Source of the DNA: Enterocloster asparagiformis
GTDB taxonomy: Bacteria; Bacillota; Clostridia; Lachnospirales; Lachnospiraceae
Length of the DNA stretch: 64,000 nt
Assembly (NCBI GenBank): GCA_018380885.1
Contig: JAGZSY010000013.1
Location: 1 to 64,000 of the forward strand
Direction: 5' to 3'
Under the pieces are notes generated by a model that was given only the letters and a program-made list of their open reading frames with translations, did no database searches and had not been told where the DNA came from. Numbering within the stretch: the first letter of the stretch is position 1; each line of letters begins with the position of its first letter. Both the position numbers and the translations under genes were made by a program. Positions 8,832 to 17,747 of the stretch are shown one piece after another.

Positions 8832-10177
8832 CACCCCCTCGCTTCAATCACTATATCATCCGACACCTTCGTCACCACGCCCCCGATTCCGGCGTGGATA
8901 TCGGCTCCCAGCTTTCCCTCCGGGCACCTGGCGATCAGCTGATCCCTTTGGACCGCATCGCCCTCCAGGACCACCGGCACCGCCGGCGCTCCGATATTCT
9001 GCCGCAGGGATATCCGCACCGAGGAAGGCGCCGCTTCTACCAGATCGTCAATTTCAAAATCGTAATAATCCAACACGCCGGACCTGGCCGCCGCCCGCTT
9101 GGTGGGCAGCTTGCGGTTTCTCCGCTCAGGGTCGGCTTCCCACTGGTCTCCCTGCCGCTCATAGGGAATTCCGGCTTTTCGCATCTCGTCCCGGATCAGA
9201 GCGTTGATCCTGCGCGGCGTCAGCCCCATGGGGCAGGCGTACTGTTCGCAGACTCCGCACTGGCAGCAGATCGCCGCCTGGCGGACCGCCGGATCATCCA
9301 AGAGCGACGGGATATCGCCCCCGGCCGCAAACCGGCGCATGATCTTGTGGGGCTCCAGCGGATGCCCCAGGAGATTCCGGGGACAGAGCTGCGTGCAGTA
9401 GCTGCACTGGATGCAGGCGGCCGAGGCCAGGTTTTTCATCCGCCCCACAGGCATCTCCGCCAGGTTCTGCAGGTAATGTCCCTCGTCCAGCACGATCAAC
9501 CCGGAGGTGGTCTTGGTCACCGCCGCCTCCCTGGCCTCCTCATAGCCCATGATCTTTCCCATCATAGGACCGCCGTTTATCACACAATACCGGTCCTTGA
9601 CGCTGCCGCCGGCCAGGCGGATGCACGTTTCAAAGGGCGTGCCCACCGGCGCTTTCACAATGGACGGATGCTTCACCTCCCCCGTCACGGTAATATACTT
9701 TTCCGTCAGGGGAATCCCATCCATGGCATCCCTTATGGCGTTCATGGTCGCCACGTTGGACACCACCACGCCGACGTCCAAGGGGATTCCGGCCGGCGGG
9801 ACCACGCGCCCGGTCACCTCGTATACCATCACCTGTTCATCCCCGGCGGGATAAAAGCTCTCCATGGGGTATAATTCCACCGGGACGGCCGCAGTCTCCA
9901 ACGCCTCCTCCAGGGCCTCCCACTCCTTTGTGTACGCGCGCTTCAGCGCGATCACGCAGTGGTTCGCCCCTACCATCCGGGACACAGCCCCGGCCGCCTC
10001 GATCACCCGCTCAGCCTTGTGGCGCATCAGATACCGGTCGGTCCGCAGAAGCGGCTCGCACTCGGCTCCGTTGACAATCAACCACTCCACCCGGCAGTCC
10101 AGTTTCCTGCCCGTCGGGAATCCGGCGCCTCCGCAGCCCACAATCCCGGCCCGGGTAATCTGCTCCAACAATTCCAT
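8831..10177 (-). CDS. pduS: PduS-like RnfC-related flavin/Fe-S electron carrier
   Basis: A 448-residue protein related to RnfC and PduS cobalamin reductase. A glycine-rich nucleotide motif (GIVGCGGAGFPTGRK) opens it, an SLBB-like region follows in the middle, and two 4Fe-4S motifs lie at Cys255-Cys265 (CIQCSYCTQLC) and Cys304-Cys315 (CCQCGVCEQYAC). In pdu systems PduS uses NADH to reduce B12 for reactivation of the diol dehydratase. Here it probably does the same for the B12 of ethanolamine ammonia-lyase, working with PduT and EutT. Confidence 0.9.
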   Translation of the reverse strand: MELLEQITRAGIVGCGGAGFPTGRKLDCRVEWLIVNGAECEPLLRTDRYLMRHKAERVIEAAGAVSRMVGANHCVIALKRAYTKEWEALEEALETAAVPVELYPMESFYPAGDEQVMVYEVTGRVVPPAGIPLDVGVVVSNVATMNAIRDAMDGIPLTEKYITVTGEVKHPSIVKAPVGTPFETCIRLAGGSVKDRYCVINGGPMMGKIMGYEEAREAAVTKTTSGLIVLDEGHYLQNLAEMPVGRMKNLASAACIQCSYCTQLCPRNLLGHPLEPHKIMRRFAAGGDIPSLLDDPAVRQAAICCQCGVCEQYACPMGLTPRRINALIRDEMRKAGIPYERQGDQWEADPERRNRKLPTKRAAARSGVLDYYDFEIDDLVEAAPSSVRISLRQNIGAPAVPVVLEGDAVQRDQLIARCPEGKLGADIHAGIGGVVTKVSDDIVIEARG

Positions 10178-10198
10178 CCGGCTGCGCCCCCTTTCCGC

Positions 10199-10477
10199 TT
10201 ATCGATTCTTTTCCCGTTCCGTCTCCACCGTGTCGATAATGCCCACGATGGCCGCGTCAATGGGAAGGCTGTCGCTTCCGGCCGCCCTCCGGGCAGTGCT
10301 TCCGCTGACCACAATCACGTCCTCGCCGATCCCGGCGCCCACTAAGTCCGCCGCCACCAGCTCCTCCTCCGTCACCTTCCCGTCCCGGCAGGCCCTCAGC
10401 ACCATCAGCTTCATGCCCTCCAGCGACGTCTCCTTCTTAGTTGCCCAGATATGGCCCACAACCCTGCAAATCTGCAT
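10199..10477 (-). CDS. eutN: Microcompartment vertex protein EutN/CcmL
   Basis: A 92-residue EutN/CcmL-family protein, which forms the pentamers that cap the vertices of the shell. It has the characteristic start MQICRVVGHIWATKK, a central VAADLVGAGIGEDVIVV block and the IDAAIVGIIDTVE ending. GGAGG lies nine bases before the ATG. Confidence 0.93.
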   Translation of the reverse strand: MQICRVVGHIWATKKETSLEGMKLMVLRACRDGKVTEEELVAADLVGAGIGEDVIVVSGSTARRAAGSDSLPIDAAIVGIIDTVETEREKNR

Positions 10478-10516
10478 GTTTTCCAGCCTCCCTACACTCG
10501 CATTAACCTCTTATCT

Positions 10517-11158
10517 CTACACAAACACCAAGCTCCGGCCTGAGTGAAGGAAAATATCCTTTGCCGACGGCGTAATCACAGTCCCTTTCCGCACTGCGAT
10601 ATCCCCCTCTCCACTCTCCACCAGCTTGCGCGCCAGCGCCTCGGTGATCACGCCGCTGGGCAGATCCGCCCCGGGCGCCGCGTGTTTCTCATACTTGTCG
10701 ATCACCGTGGTGCCCTGCACCAGCTTGACTCCGTAGCTTTGCAGAGTCCTCACATACCCTTCCAGAAGCTGGTAGAAGGCCCTGCTGCCCTTTCCCGCGC
10801 GCTTGCGGTGGGTCAGCGCCACATCGTACAGGAAAATCTCCGTACCGTTCAGCAGCCCCTCGATCACCGCGCAGGCTGCAGCGTCTGAATCCCTGCCCAA
10901 GGCGATATCCGCCAGCTCCATCCTGGTAAGCCCTGTGATGAAAATCTTCTCGTAGGGGGAGATATCCCCCTGGTACGTCTCCAAACTCTTCAACTGATAC
11001 TGCCGTCTCACGGCAGGGGGAAGCTTATCCGCCTCCCCGATCACCAGCGCGTCGGGGCAGCCGCTTTTATCTTCCGGCTCTTCTTCGTCCATTCCCAGCA
11101 TTTTCATCACTTCTCTGGTAATGAATTCAACCATCTGTTCTTTGGTCAAATCAGCCAC
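10517..11158 (-). CDS. Ethanolamine utilization protein, TIGR02536-like
   Basis: A 213-residue protein that I match from memory to the TIGR02536 family, found in eut and pdu microcompartment operons and of unproved function. The first 22 residues form an amphipathic helix (LTKEQMVEFITREVMKMLGM) like the encapsulation peptides that target cargo to the shell interior, followed by an acidic linker. The C-terminus carries VITPSAKDIF, close to the VTPTAREYL motif of the EutT encoded nearby. It starts with GTG. It is likely a lumen protein; its activity is unknown. Confidence 0.75.
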   Translation of the reverse strand: MADLTKEQMVEFITREVMKMLGMDEEEPEDKSGCPDALVIGEADKLPPAVRRQYQLKSLETYQGDISPYEKIFITGLTRMELADIALGRDSDAAACAVIEGLLNGTEIFLYDVALTHRKRAGKGSRAFYQLLEGYVRTLQSYGVKLVQGTTVIDKYEKHAAPGADLPSGVITEALARKLVESGEGDIAVRKGTVITPSAKDIFLHSGRSLVFV

Positions 11159-11173
11159 TAGCTCCCCTCCCCT

Positions 11174-11818
11174 CTACGAAACGATGGTGCCCCTGGAATC
11201 CTTGCCCAGGCAGCACGCGTTCGCCTCGTCAAAATCAATGTGCATGGCCAGCGCGAACTGATCGCTGACCCGGACGATCACGCGCTCAAACACAACCGTC
11301 CGGTCGCCCTGCACCCGAACCTTCACTTCCTGCCGGTCCTCCACGCCAAACCGCGCAGCATCCCCGGGCGTCATATGGATATGGGCTCTGGCCGCGATGA
11401 CGCAGCCCTTTGCCCACAGCGCGCCCTCCGGGCCGATCAGGCATATATCGCCGGCTCCGCTTAAATCCCCTGACAGGTTGACAGGCGCCTTGATCCCAAG
11501 CCTGCGCAGGTCGGTCAGGGACATTTCCACCTGAACTGCTTTCCGCTCAGGCCCCAGCACCGCCACGCGGCCCAGCTCTCCTTTCGCGGTGGCCAGCCTC
11601 AGCCTCTGCCCGCTCAAAAACTCTCCCGGCTGGGACAGCTCCCGGTCGCAGGTCAGCTTCGCCCCCGCTCCAAACAGCGTTTCCACGGCCTCCCGGGTCA
11701 GGTGGACGTGGTTGGCCGACGCCTCCACCGGGAATGACAAATCCTCGCTTCCCGCAAGATTGTCCTGATACTGCTGTACGACTCTGCGGATCACCGCCTC
11801 CAGCTCCTGCCGGTTCAT
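11174..11818 (-). CDS. pduL: Phosphate acyltransferase PduL
   Basis: A 214-residue PduL-type phosphotransacylase, unrelated to Pta/EutD, converting acetyl-CoA and phosphate to acetyl phosphate and CoA so that CoA is recycled inside the compartment. Zinc-binding histidines are visible in ANHVHL (His37, His39) and in AHIHMTPGDAARFGV. The N-terminal MNRQELEAVIRRVVQQYQ is a typical encapsulation peptide. It overlaps the eutT stop by four bases (ATGA). Confidence 0.93.
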   Translation of the reverse strand: MNRQELEAVIRRVVQQYQDNLAGSEDLSFPVEASANHVHLTREAVETLFGAGAKLTCDRELSQPGEFLSGQRLRLATAKGELGRVAVLGPERKAVQVEMSLTDLRRLGIKAPVNLSGDLSGAGDICLIGPEGALWAKGCVIAARAHIHMTPGDAARFGVEDRQEVKVRVQGDRTVVFERVIVRVSDQFALAMHIDFDEANACCLGKDSRGTIVS

Positions 11819-12555
11819 AGTCCGCCTCCCCGCTGTCCGGCCACCTGGCGGCAGAACAGAATATAAGCTCCGCTGCTCAGGCGGTTCATCTCCTCAATGA
11901 TGTCGGGACGTTCCCCCGGAAATGCCGCCGCGGCCGCAAGCTCCGCCTCCCGTATCCGGGTGCGCAGGGTATTCAGCTTCAGCGCCATTTTTCCCATTCT
12001 GTAGTCCGGAATGGGATGGTCGATCCCGATCTCCTCTTTAACATGGTGCGACACGTAGCGCAGCCGGTCGTGGTCGTATCCGAACAGCGGCTTTTGCGCC
12101 AGCGGCTCTTCCCGCACCTCGGCGCCTAAAACGCACCGCACATGGTCCAGTAGCTCGCCAAGTAAGCCGCAAAGCTCCTGATTCCCCCGCTCGTCAGCCT
12201 CAGCCTGGCACTCCAGAATACATGCTTCCAGACTGTCCAGCTGCCCTCTAAACGCAATTCTGGGGTCGGTCTTTTTCACCAGCCTGTTTCCCCGCAGATG
12301 GGTCATGTCCTCCGGCTTTTCCCGGTACCCCTTCCCCGTTTCGGCGTCCACATAGGTAAAGACGCCGTTCTGCCTGATCTCCGTCCGGCTCATGGACCGG
12401 CTGCCCGCGGGGGCTATTTTCAGCTCAATTCCCCTTTTTTTCAGATACTCTCTGGCTGTCGGCGTAACCACAGTATCCCCGGTCACGGTATAGCTTCTGG
12501 TTCCCGCAGGGATCAGCTCCGACCGGAGAACCGCTTCCGTCAGAATCTTCTGCAC
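11815..12555 (-). CDS. eutT: EutT-type cob(I)alamin adenosyltransferase
   Basis: A 246-residue protein of the EutT/PduO-like cobalamin adenosyltransferase family, which makes the adenosylcobalamin needed by ethanolamine ammonia-lyase. The conserved block THLRGNRLVKKTDPRIAFRG is at about 85-104. The enterobacterial H-x11-CC-x2-C metal motif is missing; only Cys112 and Cys116 (C-x3-C) are in that region. This fits the Firmicute class of EutT that does not need the metal site. It starts with GTG, eight bases after GGGAGG. Confidence 0.85.
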   Translation of the reverse strand: MQKILTEAVLRSELIPAGTRSYTVTGDTVVTPTAREYLKKRGIELKIAPAGSRSMSRTEIRQNGVFTYVDAETGKGYREKPEDMTHLRGNRLVKKTDPRIAFRGQLDSLEACILECQAEADERGNQELCGLLGELLDHVRCVLGAEVREEPLAQKPLFGYDHDRLRYVSHHVKEEIGIDHPIPDYRMGKMALKLNTLRTRIREAELAAAAAFPGERPDIIEEMNRLSSGAYILFCRQVAGQRGGGL

Positions 12556-12589
12556 GCTCTACGCCTCCCTTCTGAAACGCAGCCGCGCC

Positions 12590-12886
12590 TTACCTGTCGC
12601 TTGTCTGCAGTGAGGGAAGAATAAACTCCACCTCCGGATGGGGACGCGGAATTACGTGTACGGACAGCAGCTCGCCGACCTTCGCCGCGGCCGCCGCTCC
12701 CGCGTCCGTAGCCGCCTTTACGGCGCCCACATCTCCGCGGACCATAACCGTCACCAGGCCGCCGCCCACATGTACCTTGCCGATCAGCGACACGTTGGCC
12801 GCCTTTACCATGGCATCCGCCGCCTCAATAGAGCCGATCAGCCCCTTTGTCTCTACCATACCCAATGCCAATAATGTCTCCGCCAT
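12590..12886 (-). CDS. eutM: Microcompartment shell hexamer EutM/PduA type
   Basis: A 98-residue single BMC-domain protein, expected to be the main flat hexameric tile of the shell. It has the canonical start [20 protein letters not shown], the central [13 protein letters not shown] and the [11 protein letters not shown] ending. GGAGG precedes the ATG. It lies between eutE and eutT. Confidence 0.95.
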   Translation of the reverse strand: MAETLLALGMVETKGLIGSIEAADAMVKAANVSLIGKVHVGGGLVTVMVRGDVGAVKAATDAGAAAAAKVGELLSVHVIPRPHPEVEFILPSLQTSDR

Positions 12887-12910
12887 AATCTTTATCCTCC
12901 ATTGCGATTT

Positions 12911-14611
12911 TTATTTTTCCGCCATTAATCTGGCAATTACCTGCTTTGTGATCTGTTCCACCGCTTCCCTGGAAAGTTCTCCTGCGGGAAGGGTCCTGCT
13001 GCCGGCCGGTGTGCCGCCGCACCGGTTCGTCCGGTCCTGTGCTGCCGCTCCGCCGTATCTCTCAGGCCCGCCTGTGGCTGCCGCTCCGCTGTACCGCCCC
13101 GGCCCGCACGTGCCAATCGCTCCGCCGCATCTCTCCGGCCGTCCCGCGGCCGCCGTTCCGCCGTACCGCTCCGAGCCGCCGTACGCCTGTGTCCGGCCGG
13201 CCGGCGCGCCGGTCTGTCCGCCCCGGCGGTTCTCCGCCGGCGGCGCCTGGCCTCTGAGCTCCTCCAGCTCCCTGACGCCCCAGGCCACCCGCCGGATATT
13301 GATCAGGTTCATGGGCGTGATATTGTCGCTGGTGGAGCTGCCTCCGACGGAGCCGCAGCCCAGCGTCAGCGCCGGCGCCAGATTGGTGGTGGCGCCCACC
13401 CCGCCCAAGGCTCCGGGGGTATTGACCAAAAGCCGCGATACCGGTTTTTTCAGCGCAAACTCCCGGATCACCTCCTGGTTCTGGCTGTGGATTGTCATGG
13501 TGTGGCCCGCCCCCTCGTTCTGGAGGATGGCGATGCACCGGTCGCAGGCCTGTTCCCAGCCCGGTTCCACATAAAATGCCAGGATGGGACAGAGCTTTTC
13601 TCTGGAGTAGGGATTTTTCTTTCCCACCTCCGTCTGCCTGGACAGCAGCACCCGGGTGCCCGCGGGAATCCTGATTCCCGCCATATCCGCGATGGCCTGG
13701 GCCGATTTTCCCACGATCTTCGGATTCATAGTCCCGTTGGCCCGCAGCATAAAGCTTCCCACCTGTTCGGACTGCTCCTGCGTCATAAAGTAACCGCCCT
13801 GCCGTTCCACTTCCTTTGCCACCGCCTCCTCAATGCACCGCTCCGTCACAATGGACTGCTCGGAGGCGCAGATGGTTCCGTTGTCAAAGGTCTTGGAGTC
13901 GAAAATCCGCTTGACCGCCAGCGGGATGTCCGCCGTCCGCTCGATGAAGGCCGGTCCGTTCCCGGGGCCTACGCCGATGGCCGGATTCCCGGAAGAATAC
14001 GCCGCCCGCACCATAGCCTCCCCGCCGGTGGCTAAAATTACGCCGATGCTGCGGTTCTTCAGTAGCTCGTTGGTAGCCTCCATAGTAGTCAGGCGGATAC
14101 AGCCCACCGTTCCCTCCGGCGCCCCCGCCTCCCTGGCGGCCTTTTTGATAATTTCCACTGTCTCCAGAATGCATTTCTTTGCATTGGGATGCGGGCTTAT
14201 CACAATGGAATTGCCCGACTTAATGGAAATAATAGTCTTGTACATAACCGTGGACGTGGGATTTGTGGAGGGGATCAGCGCGGCCACGATGCCCACGGGA
14301 ACCCCGATCTCCATCAGCCCCTTCTCCCGGTCCTCCCGTATGATTCCCACCGCGGTCATATCCCGCACGCTCTCCCAGGTGATGGCGCTCCCCAGCTGGT
14401 TTTTCAGCACTTTGTCCTGCCACACCCCAAAACCGGTTTCCTCCACCGCCAGCTTAGCCAGACGCTCCGACTGCGCGGCGCAGGCCCCGGCAATGGCCCG
14501 GCAGATTTCATCCAGCTTTTTCTGAGAGAACTCTCTCAGCCTGATCTGGGCTTCCTTTGCCTGACGGATCAGATCTCTGACCTCCTGGATTGATTCCAGA
14601 TCCTTATCCAA
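12911..14611 (-). CDS. eutE: CoA-acylating acetaldehyde dehydrogenase EutE with repeat linker
   Basis: A 566-residue enzyme converting acetaldehyde, NAD and CoA to acetyl-CoA inside the compartment. The aldehyde dehydrogenase core covers about 1-450, with catalytic Cys248 in FDNGTICASEQ and PGNGPAF in the nucleotide-binding region. A low-complexity linker of about 90 residues (453-544) follows, with four or five degenerate copies of a 14-16 residue unit like GGPERYGGAAA. The last 21 residues form an amphipathic encapsulation helix (EAVEQITKQVIARLMAEK). It starts with TTG seven bases after GGAG. Usual EutE is about 465-490 residues, so the linker is the excess. Confidence 0.92.
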   Translation of the reverse strand: MDKDLESIQEVRDLIRQAKEAQIRLREFSQKKLDEICRAIAGACAAQSERLAKLAVEETGFGVWQDKVLKNQLGSAITWESVRDMTAVGIIREDREKGLMEIGVPVGIVAALIPSTNPTSTVMYKTIISIKSGNSIVISPHPNAKKCILETVEIIKKAAREAGAPEGTVGCIRLTTMEATNELLKNRSIGVILATGGEAMVRAAYSSGNPAIGVGPGNGPAFIERTADIPLAVKRIFDSKTFDNGTICASEQSIVTERCIEEAVAKEVERQGGYFMTQEQSEQVGSFMLRANGTMNPKIVGKSAQAIADMAGIRIPAGTRVLLSRQTEVGKKNPYSREKLCPILAFYVEPGWEQACDRCIAILQNEGAGHTMTIHSQNQEVIREFALKKPVSRLLVNTPGALGGVGATTNLAPALTLGCGSVGGSSTSDNITPMNLINIRRVAWGVRELEELRGQAPPAENRRGGQTGAPAGRTQAYGGSERYGGTAAAGRPERCGGAIGTCGPGRYSGAAATGGPERYGGAAAQDRTNRCGGTPAGSRTLPAGELSREAVEQITKQVIARLMAEK

Positions 14612-14631
14612 ACGCTCACTCCCCTCTCATC

Positions 14632-15285
14632 TCAAAACGAAACCGGCTCGGACGCCACCCTGCACACGGCGTTGGCGAACGCCTCGCAGGCCCTTCTGCA
14701 GGAAGCCTGGGTTCCGGTCAACAGCCCGCCGCCGAAGTTTGTCTCCGTGGGCGGCCCGTAAAATACCTTCATCTCCACCCGCGCCTCCTTTAAAGCCGCA
14801 TCCAGTCCCATCACCGCCTCCACGGGCGGCGCGATCAGGTAGGCGATCGGCCTTCCGGCCTCGATTCCCGCCATCTTCGACAGGTAGGTGCCCGACTGGG
14901 ATATACAGTGGGCGAAATAGCACACGCTGTCGTCCTGGGCGGCGCTGTAGAAAAACGCCTGGTTCTCTATATAGTCGATGGCCGCCTCCAGCCCGCTTTT
15001 CACCTGGGCCGGGTCAGGCGCCGATAAAATCCCGATAAATTCACCTGCCAGCCGCGTGGAAGCGTTGGACGCCCCCCCGTACATGCTGGTGGCGTACGCC
15101 ACAATCACATCCGCCTTCTTCGTGGCCTCGTCCAGCGCCGCGTAGGACACGTCGTCGCTGTCCGTGGTCAGGATTCCCAGGCTTCGGTGGCCCGGAAATA
15201 CCTCCAGCTTTTTTAAAAGCTCCGGCTCCGCGTTAGGTATGATCTGCACGCTGAGCACCCTCGTGCGTATGGCATCCCCCGTCAT
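14632..15285 (-). CDS. eutL: Microcompartment shell trimer EutL
   Basis: A 217-residue tandem permuted BMC protein of the EutL family, forming trimers with a gated central pore. Diagnostic segments include LGILTTDSDDVSYAALDEATK, YATSMYGGASNAST and the C-terminal FYGPPTETNFGGGLLTG. It sits between eutC and eutE, as in other Firmicute eut operons. Confidence 0.94.
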   Translation of the reverse strand: MTGDAIRTRVLSVQIIPNAEPELLKKLEVFPGHRSLGILTTDSDDVSYAALDEATKKADVIVAYATSMYGGASNASTRLAGEFIGILSAPDPAQVKSGLEAAIDYIENQAFFYSAAQDDSVCYFAHCISQSGTYLSKMAGIEAGRPIAYLIAPPVEAVMGLDAALKEARVEMKVFYGPPTETNFGGGLLTGTQASCRRACEAFANAVCRVASEPVSF

Positions 15286-15309
15286 TCCGGTCCCTCCTCT
15301 CCCCTGCGG

Positions 15310-16317
15310 TCAGTGCTTTAAATCCACCCCGCTGGCTTTTTCCTTCAGAATCTTCTCAATCAGCTCCGCAATGTAGGCTCCCGCCTCCACCGCGCTGGTG
15401 CCTCCGCTGTATATGTTGGAGACGACCGTGCGCCTGGCCTCGGGCTGCCCCACAAACGCCTGATAGCAGATGTAGGCGCTCATGCTCTCCGCCGTGCCCA
15501 GGCCCGGCCTCTCCCCGATCAGGATGCAGACCACCTTGGGATGTAAAAGCTCTGAGACGGCGTCCTCCACCGCCACCCGGCCGAACCTCACAAATACAGC
15601 CGGACCGGTGCCGATATTGCGCATGTTCAGCCCGTCCTCAATCACCGGGAGAATATTCTCCAGATTCGCCTCTATGGCCTTTGAGGAAAGTCCGTCCGAG
15701 GCGATCAGCTGAACGTCCACTCCCTCCTTGCAGGCGGAACGGATCTTCTGCTGCGCCTCCTGATCCATCTTTCTGCCCAGATCAGGCCTGGTGATATGTT
15801 CGTTGCGGTCTTTGCACATGGACTGGACGGACACCAGCTTCAGCCTGGCGATCAGCGCCTCATCCACATCGGAAAATACTGAATCCCTGGCTAACGCGTG
15901 GTCGGCCCGCAGGGTCAGCCACGTCCTGGTGCGCTCCCTGGGCCCCGCCTTTCCCACGCCGATGCGGGCGGTGGTCTTGCCCATCATGCGCAGCAAAGCC
16001 TCCTCGTCCATGGGGTGTTCCAGCGTCGGCTTGGACTTTTCCTCCTGGGAGGTGATGTCACGCAGCCCGCCGTCCGTTTCTGCCGCATCCTGCCGTTCAT
16101 CCGCCCAGGCCGCGCCCTGCCGGCCGCCTGGCCCCGCCGTACTCTGCACACCATCCTGCCAAGCCGCGCTCCTTCCGCCGCCCGGCCAAACCGCGTCCTT
16201 TCTGTCCTCCTGCCAAACCGCGTTCTTCCGGTCCTCCGCCGTCTCCCCGGCCGCCATTCCGATCTCCCGCAGCACCTCTTCCACAATGCCCGCTATCATT
16301 TTTTCATCCAATCTCAT
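15310..16317 (-). CDS. eutC: Ethanolamine ammonia-lyase small subunit with repeat linker
   Basis: The B12-dependent lyase light chain, 335 residues. With EutB it deaminates ethanolamine to acetaldehyde and ammonia. The catalytic part starts near residue 100 and includes LTLRADHALARDSVFSDV and CILIGERPGLGTAESMSAYI. Residues 1-21 form an amphipathic helix (MIAGIVEEVLREIGMAAG) like an encapsulation peptide. Residues 22-95 are a Trp/Gly/Ala/Arg-rich linker with degenerate copies of units such as DRKDAVW and GRSAAWQDG. The start overlaps the eutB stop (ATGA). Confidence 0.94.
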   Translation of the reverse strand: MRLDEKMIAGIVEEVLREIGMAAGETAEDRKNAVWQEDRKDAVWPGGGRSAAWQDGVQSTAGPGGRQGAAWADERQDAAETDGGLRDITSQEEKSKPTLEHPMDEEALLRMMGKTTARIGVGKAGPRERTRTWLTLRADHALARDSVFSDVDEALIARLKLVSVQSMCKDRNEHITRPDLGRKMDQEAQQKIRSACKEGVDVQLIASDGLSSKAIEANLENILPVIEDGLNMRNIGTGPAVFVRFGRVAVEDAVSELLHPKVVCILIGERPGLGTAESMSAYICYQAFVGQPEARRTVVSNIYSGGTSAVEAGAYIAELIEKILKEKASGVDLKH

Positions 16318-17693
16318 CCACGCCCCTTTCGGTTCAGAAACAGGGTGGGATCGCCGGCGCGCTCCGTCAGCTTTCCATTTTCACTGATCCCCATCTTCTC
16401 CAGCCACAGGTCGAACTCCCGGATCGGCCGGAGCCCCAGAATCTCCCGGATCGCCGCCACATCGTGGTAGGCGTTGGTCTGGTAGTTTAACATCACGTCG
16501 TCGCTGGTGGGAACCCCCAGTATGTAGTTCACCCCGGCGGAGCCCAGCAGCAGCGCCAGATTTTCGATATCGTTCTGCTCCGCCAGCATGTGGTTGGTGT
16601 AGCAGCAATCGCAGCCCATGGGCACCCCGGTGAGTTTTCCCATAAAATGGTCCTCCAGCCCGGCCCGGATCACCTGACGGCTGTCGTAAAGGTACTCCGG
16701 CCCGATGAAGCCCACCACCGTGTTCACCATAAACGGCTTGAACTCCCTGGCGTAAGCGTAGCATCTGGCCTCCATGGTCACCTGGTCCGCACCGTAGTGA
16801 GCATCCGAGGACAACTCCGACCCCTGCCCCGTCTCAAAATACAGGACGTTCGGCCCGGTCCCCGTGCCCTTGCGCTTGAGCAGCTCCTTCGCCTCCAGGA
16901 CCGTCTGCGTATTGAACCCGAAGGCCGCGTTTCCCTTCTCGCTGCCCGCAATGGACTGGAATATCATATCCGCAGGCGCTCCGTTTTTCACCGCCTCGAT
17001 CTGGGTGGTGATGTGGCCCAGCACGCAGATTTGAGTGGGAATCTCAAACTGATGCTTGACCTCGTCAAACCGCTTGAGCACCTCCGTCAGGCTGGACACC
17101 GTGTCGTTCACTGGATTCAGCCCGATCAGCGCATCCCCGCAGCCGTAGCTCAGACCCTCGAACAGGGAGGCGGTGATGCCCTCCACATTGTCCGTGGTGT
17201 GGTTGGGCTGGAGCCTTGTCGCCAATGTCCCCCTCAGCCCGATGGTCGTGTTGCAGTGGGCCGGCACCCGTATCTTGGAGGCCGCGTAGACCAAATCCAG
17301 ATTGCCCATCAGCTTTGCCACCGCCGCCACCATCTCCGCGGTCAGCGCCTTTGATATCCGTCTTATATCCTCCTCCGTGGTCTTATAGTCCAGAATCCAC
17401 TCCCTCAGATCAGAAACCGTCCAGCCCCGAATCTGACGGTATATGGACTCGTTGATGCCATCCTGGTTGATCCGGGTCACCTCGTCCTCCTCGTATGGGA
17501 CCACAGGATTCTCCCGAAGCTCGCAAAGCAGCATCCCCGCCAACACATCCTTGGCCGCGATCCGCTCGATGGCGGAGGAAGCGGCCACCCCGGCCAGCAC
17601 ATCCCCCGACTTTTCCTCATTGGCCTTGGCCAGCACTTCTTTTATGGATTGGAAGGTAAATATCTGCCCCGCAAGCATCGTCCGATAACTCAT
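16314..17693 (-). CDS. eutB: Ethanolamine ammonia-lyase large subunit
   Basis: A 459-residue EutB, the catalytic TIM-barrel subunit that binds substrate and adenosylcobalamin. Recognisable segments include GMLLCELRENPVVPYEEDEV, NTTIGLRGTLATRLQPNHTTD, YGCGDALIGLNPVNDTVSSL and NVLYFETGQGSELSSDAHYG. Length matches the family. AGGAGG precedes the ATG. It is second in the operon after its reactivase EutA. Confidence 0.97.
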   Translation of the reverse strand: MSYRTMLAGQIFTFQSIKEVLAKANEEKSGDVLAGVAASSAIERIAAKDVLAGMLLCELRENPVVPYEEDEVTRINQDGINESIYRQIRGWTVSDLREWILDYKTTEEDIRRISKALTAEMVAAVAKLMGNLDLVYAASKIRVPAHCNTTIGLRGTLATRLQPNHTTDNVEGITASLFEGLSYGCGDALIGLNPVNDTVSSLTEVLKRFDEVKHQFEIPTQICVLGHITTQIEAVKNGAPADMIFQSIAGSEKGNAAFGFNTQTVLEAKELLKRKGTGTGPNVLYFETGQGSELSSDAHYGADQVTMEARCYAYAREFKPFMVNTVVGFIGPEYLYDSRQVIRAGLEDHFMGKLTGVPMGCDCCYTNHMLAEQNDIENLALLLGSAGVNYILGVPTSDDVMLNYQTNAYHDVAAIREILGLRPIREFDLWLEKMGISENGKLTERAGDPTLFLNRKGRG

Positions 17694-17747
17694 TTTTGCA
17701 CCCCCTCCTCTCTTCGTCTTTCCCGGCCGCTCCCGATCCTCCCGGGA

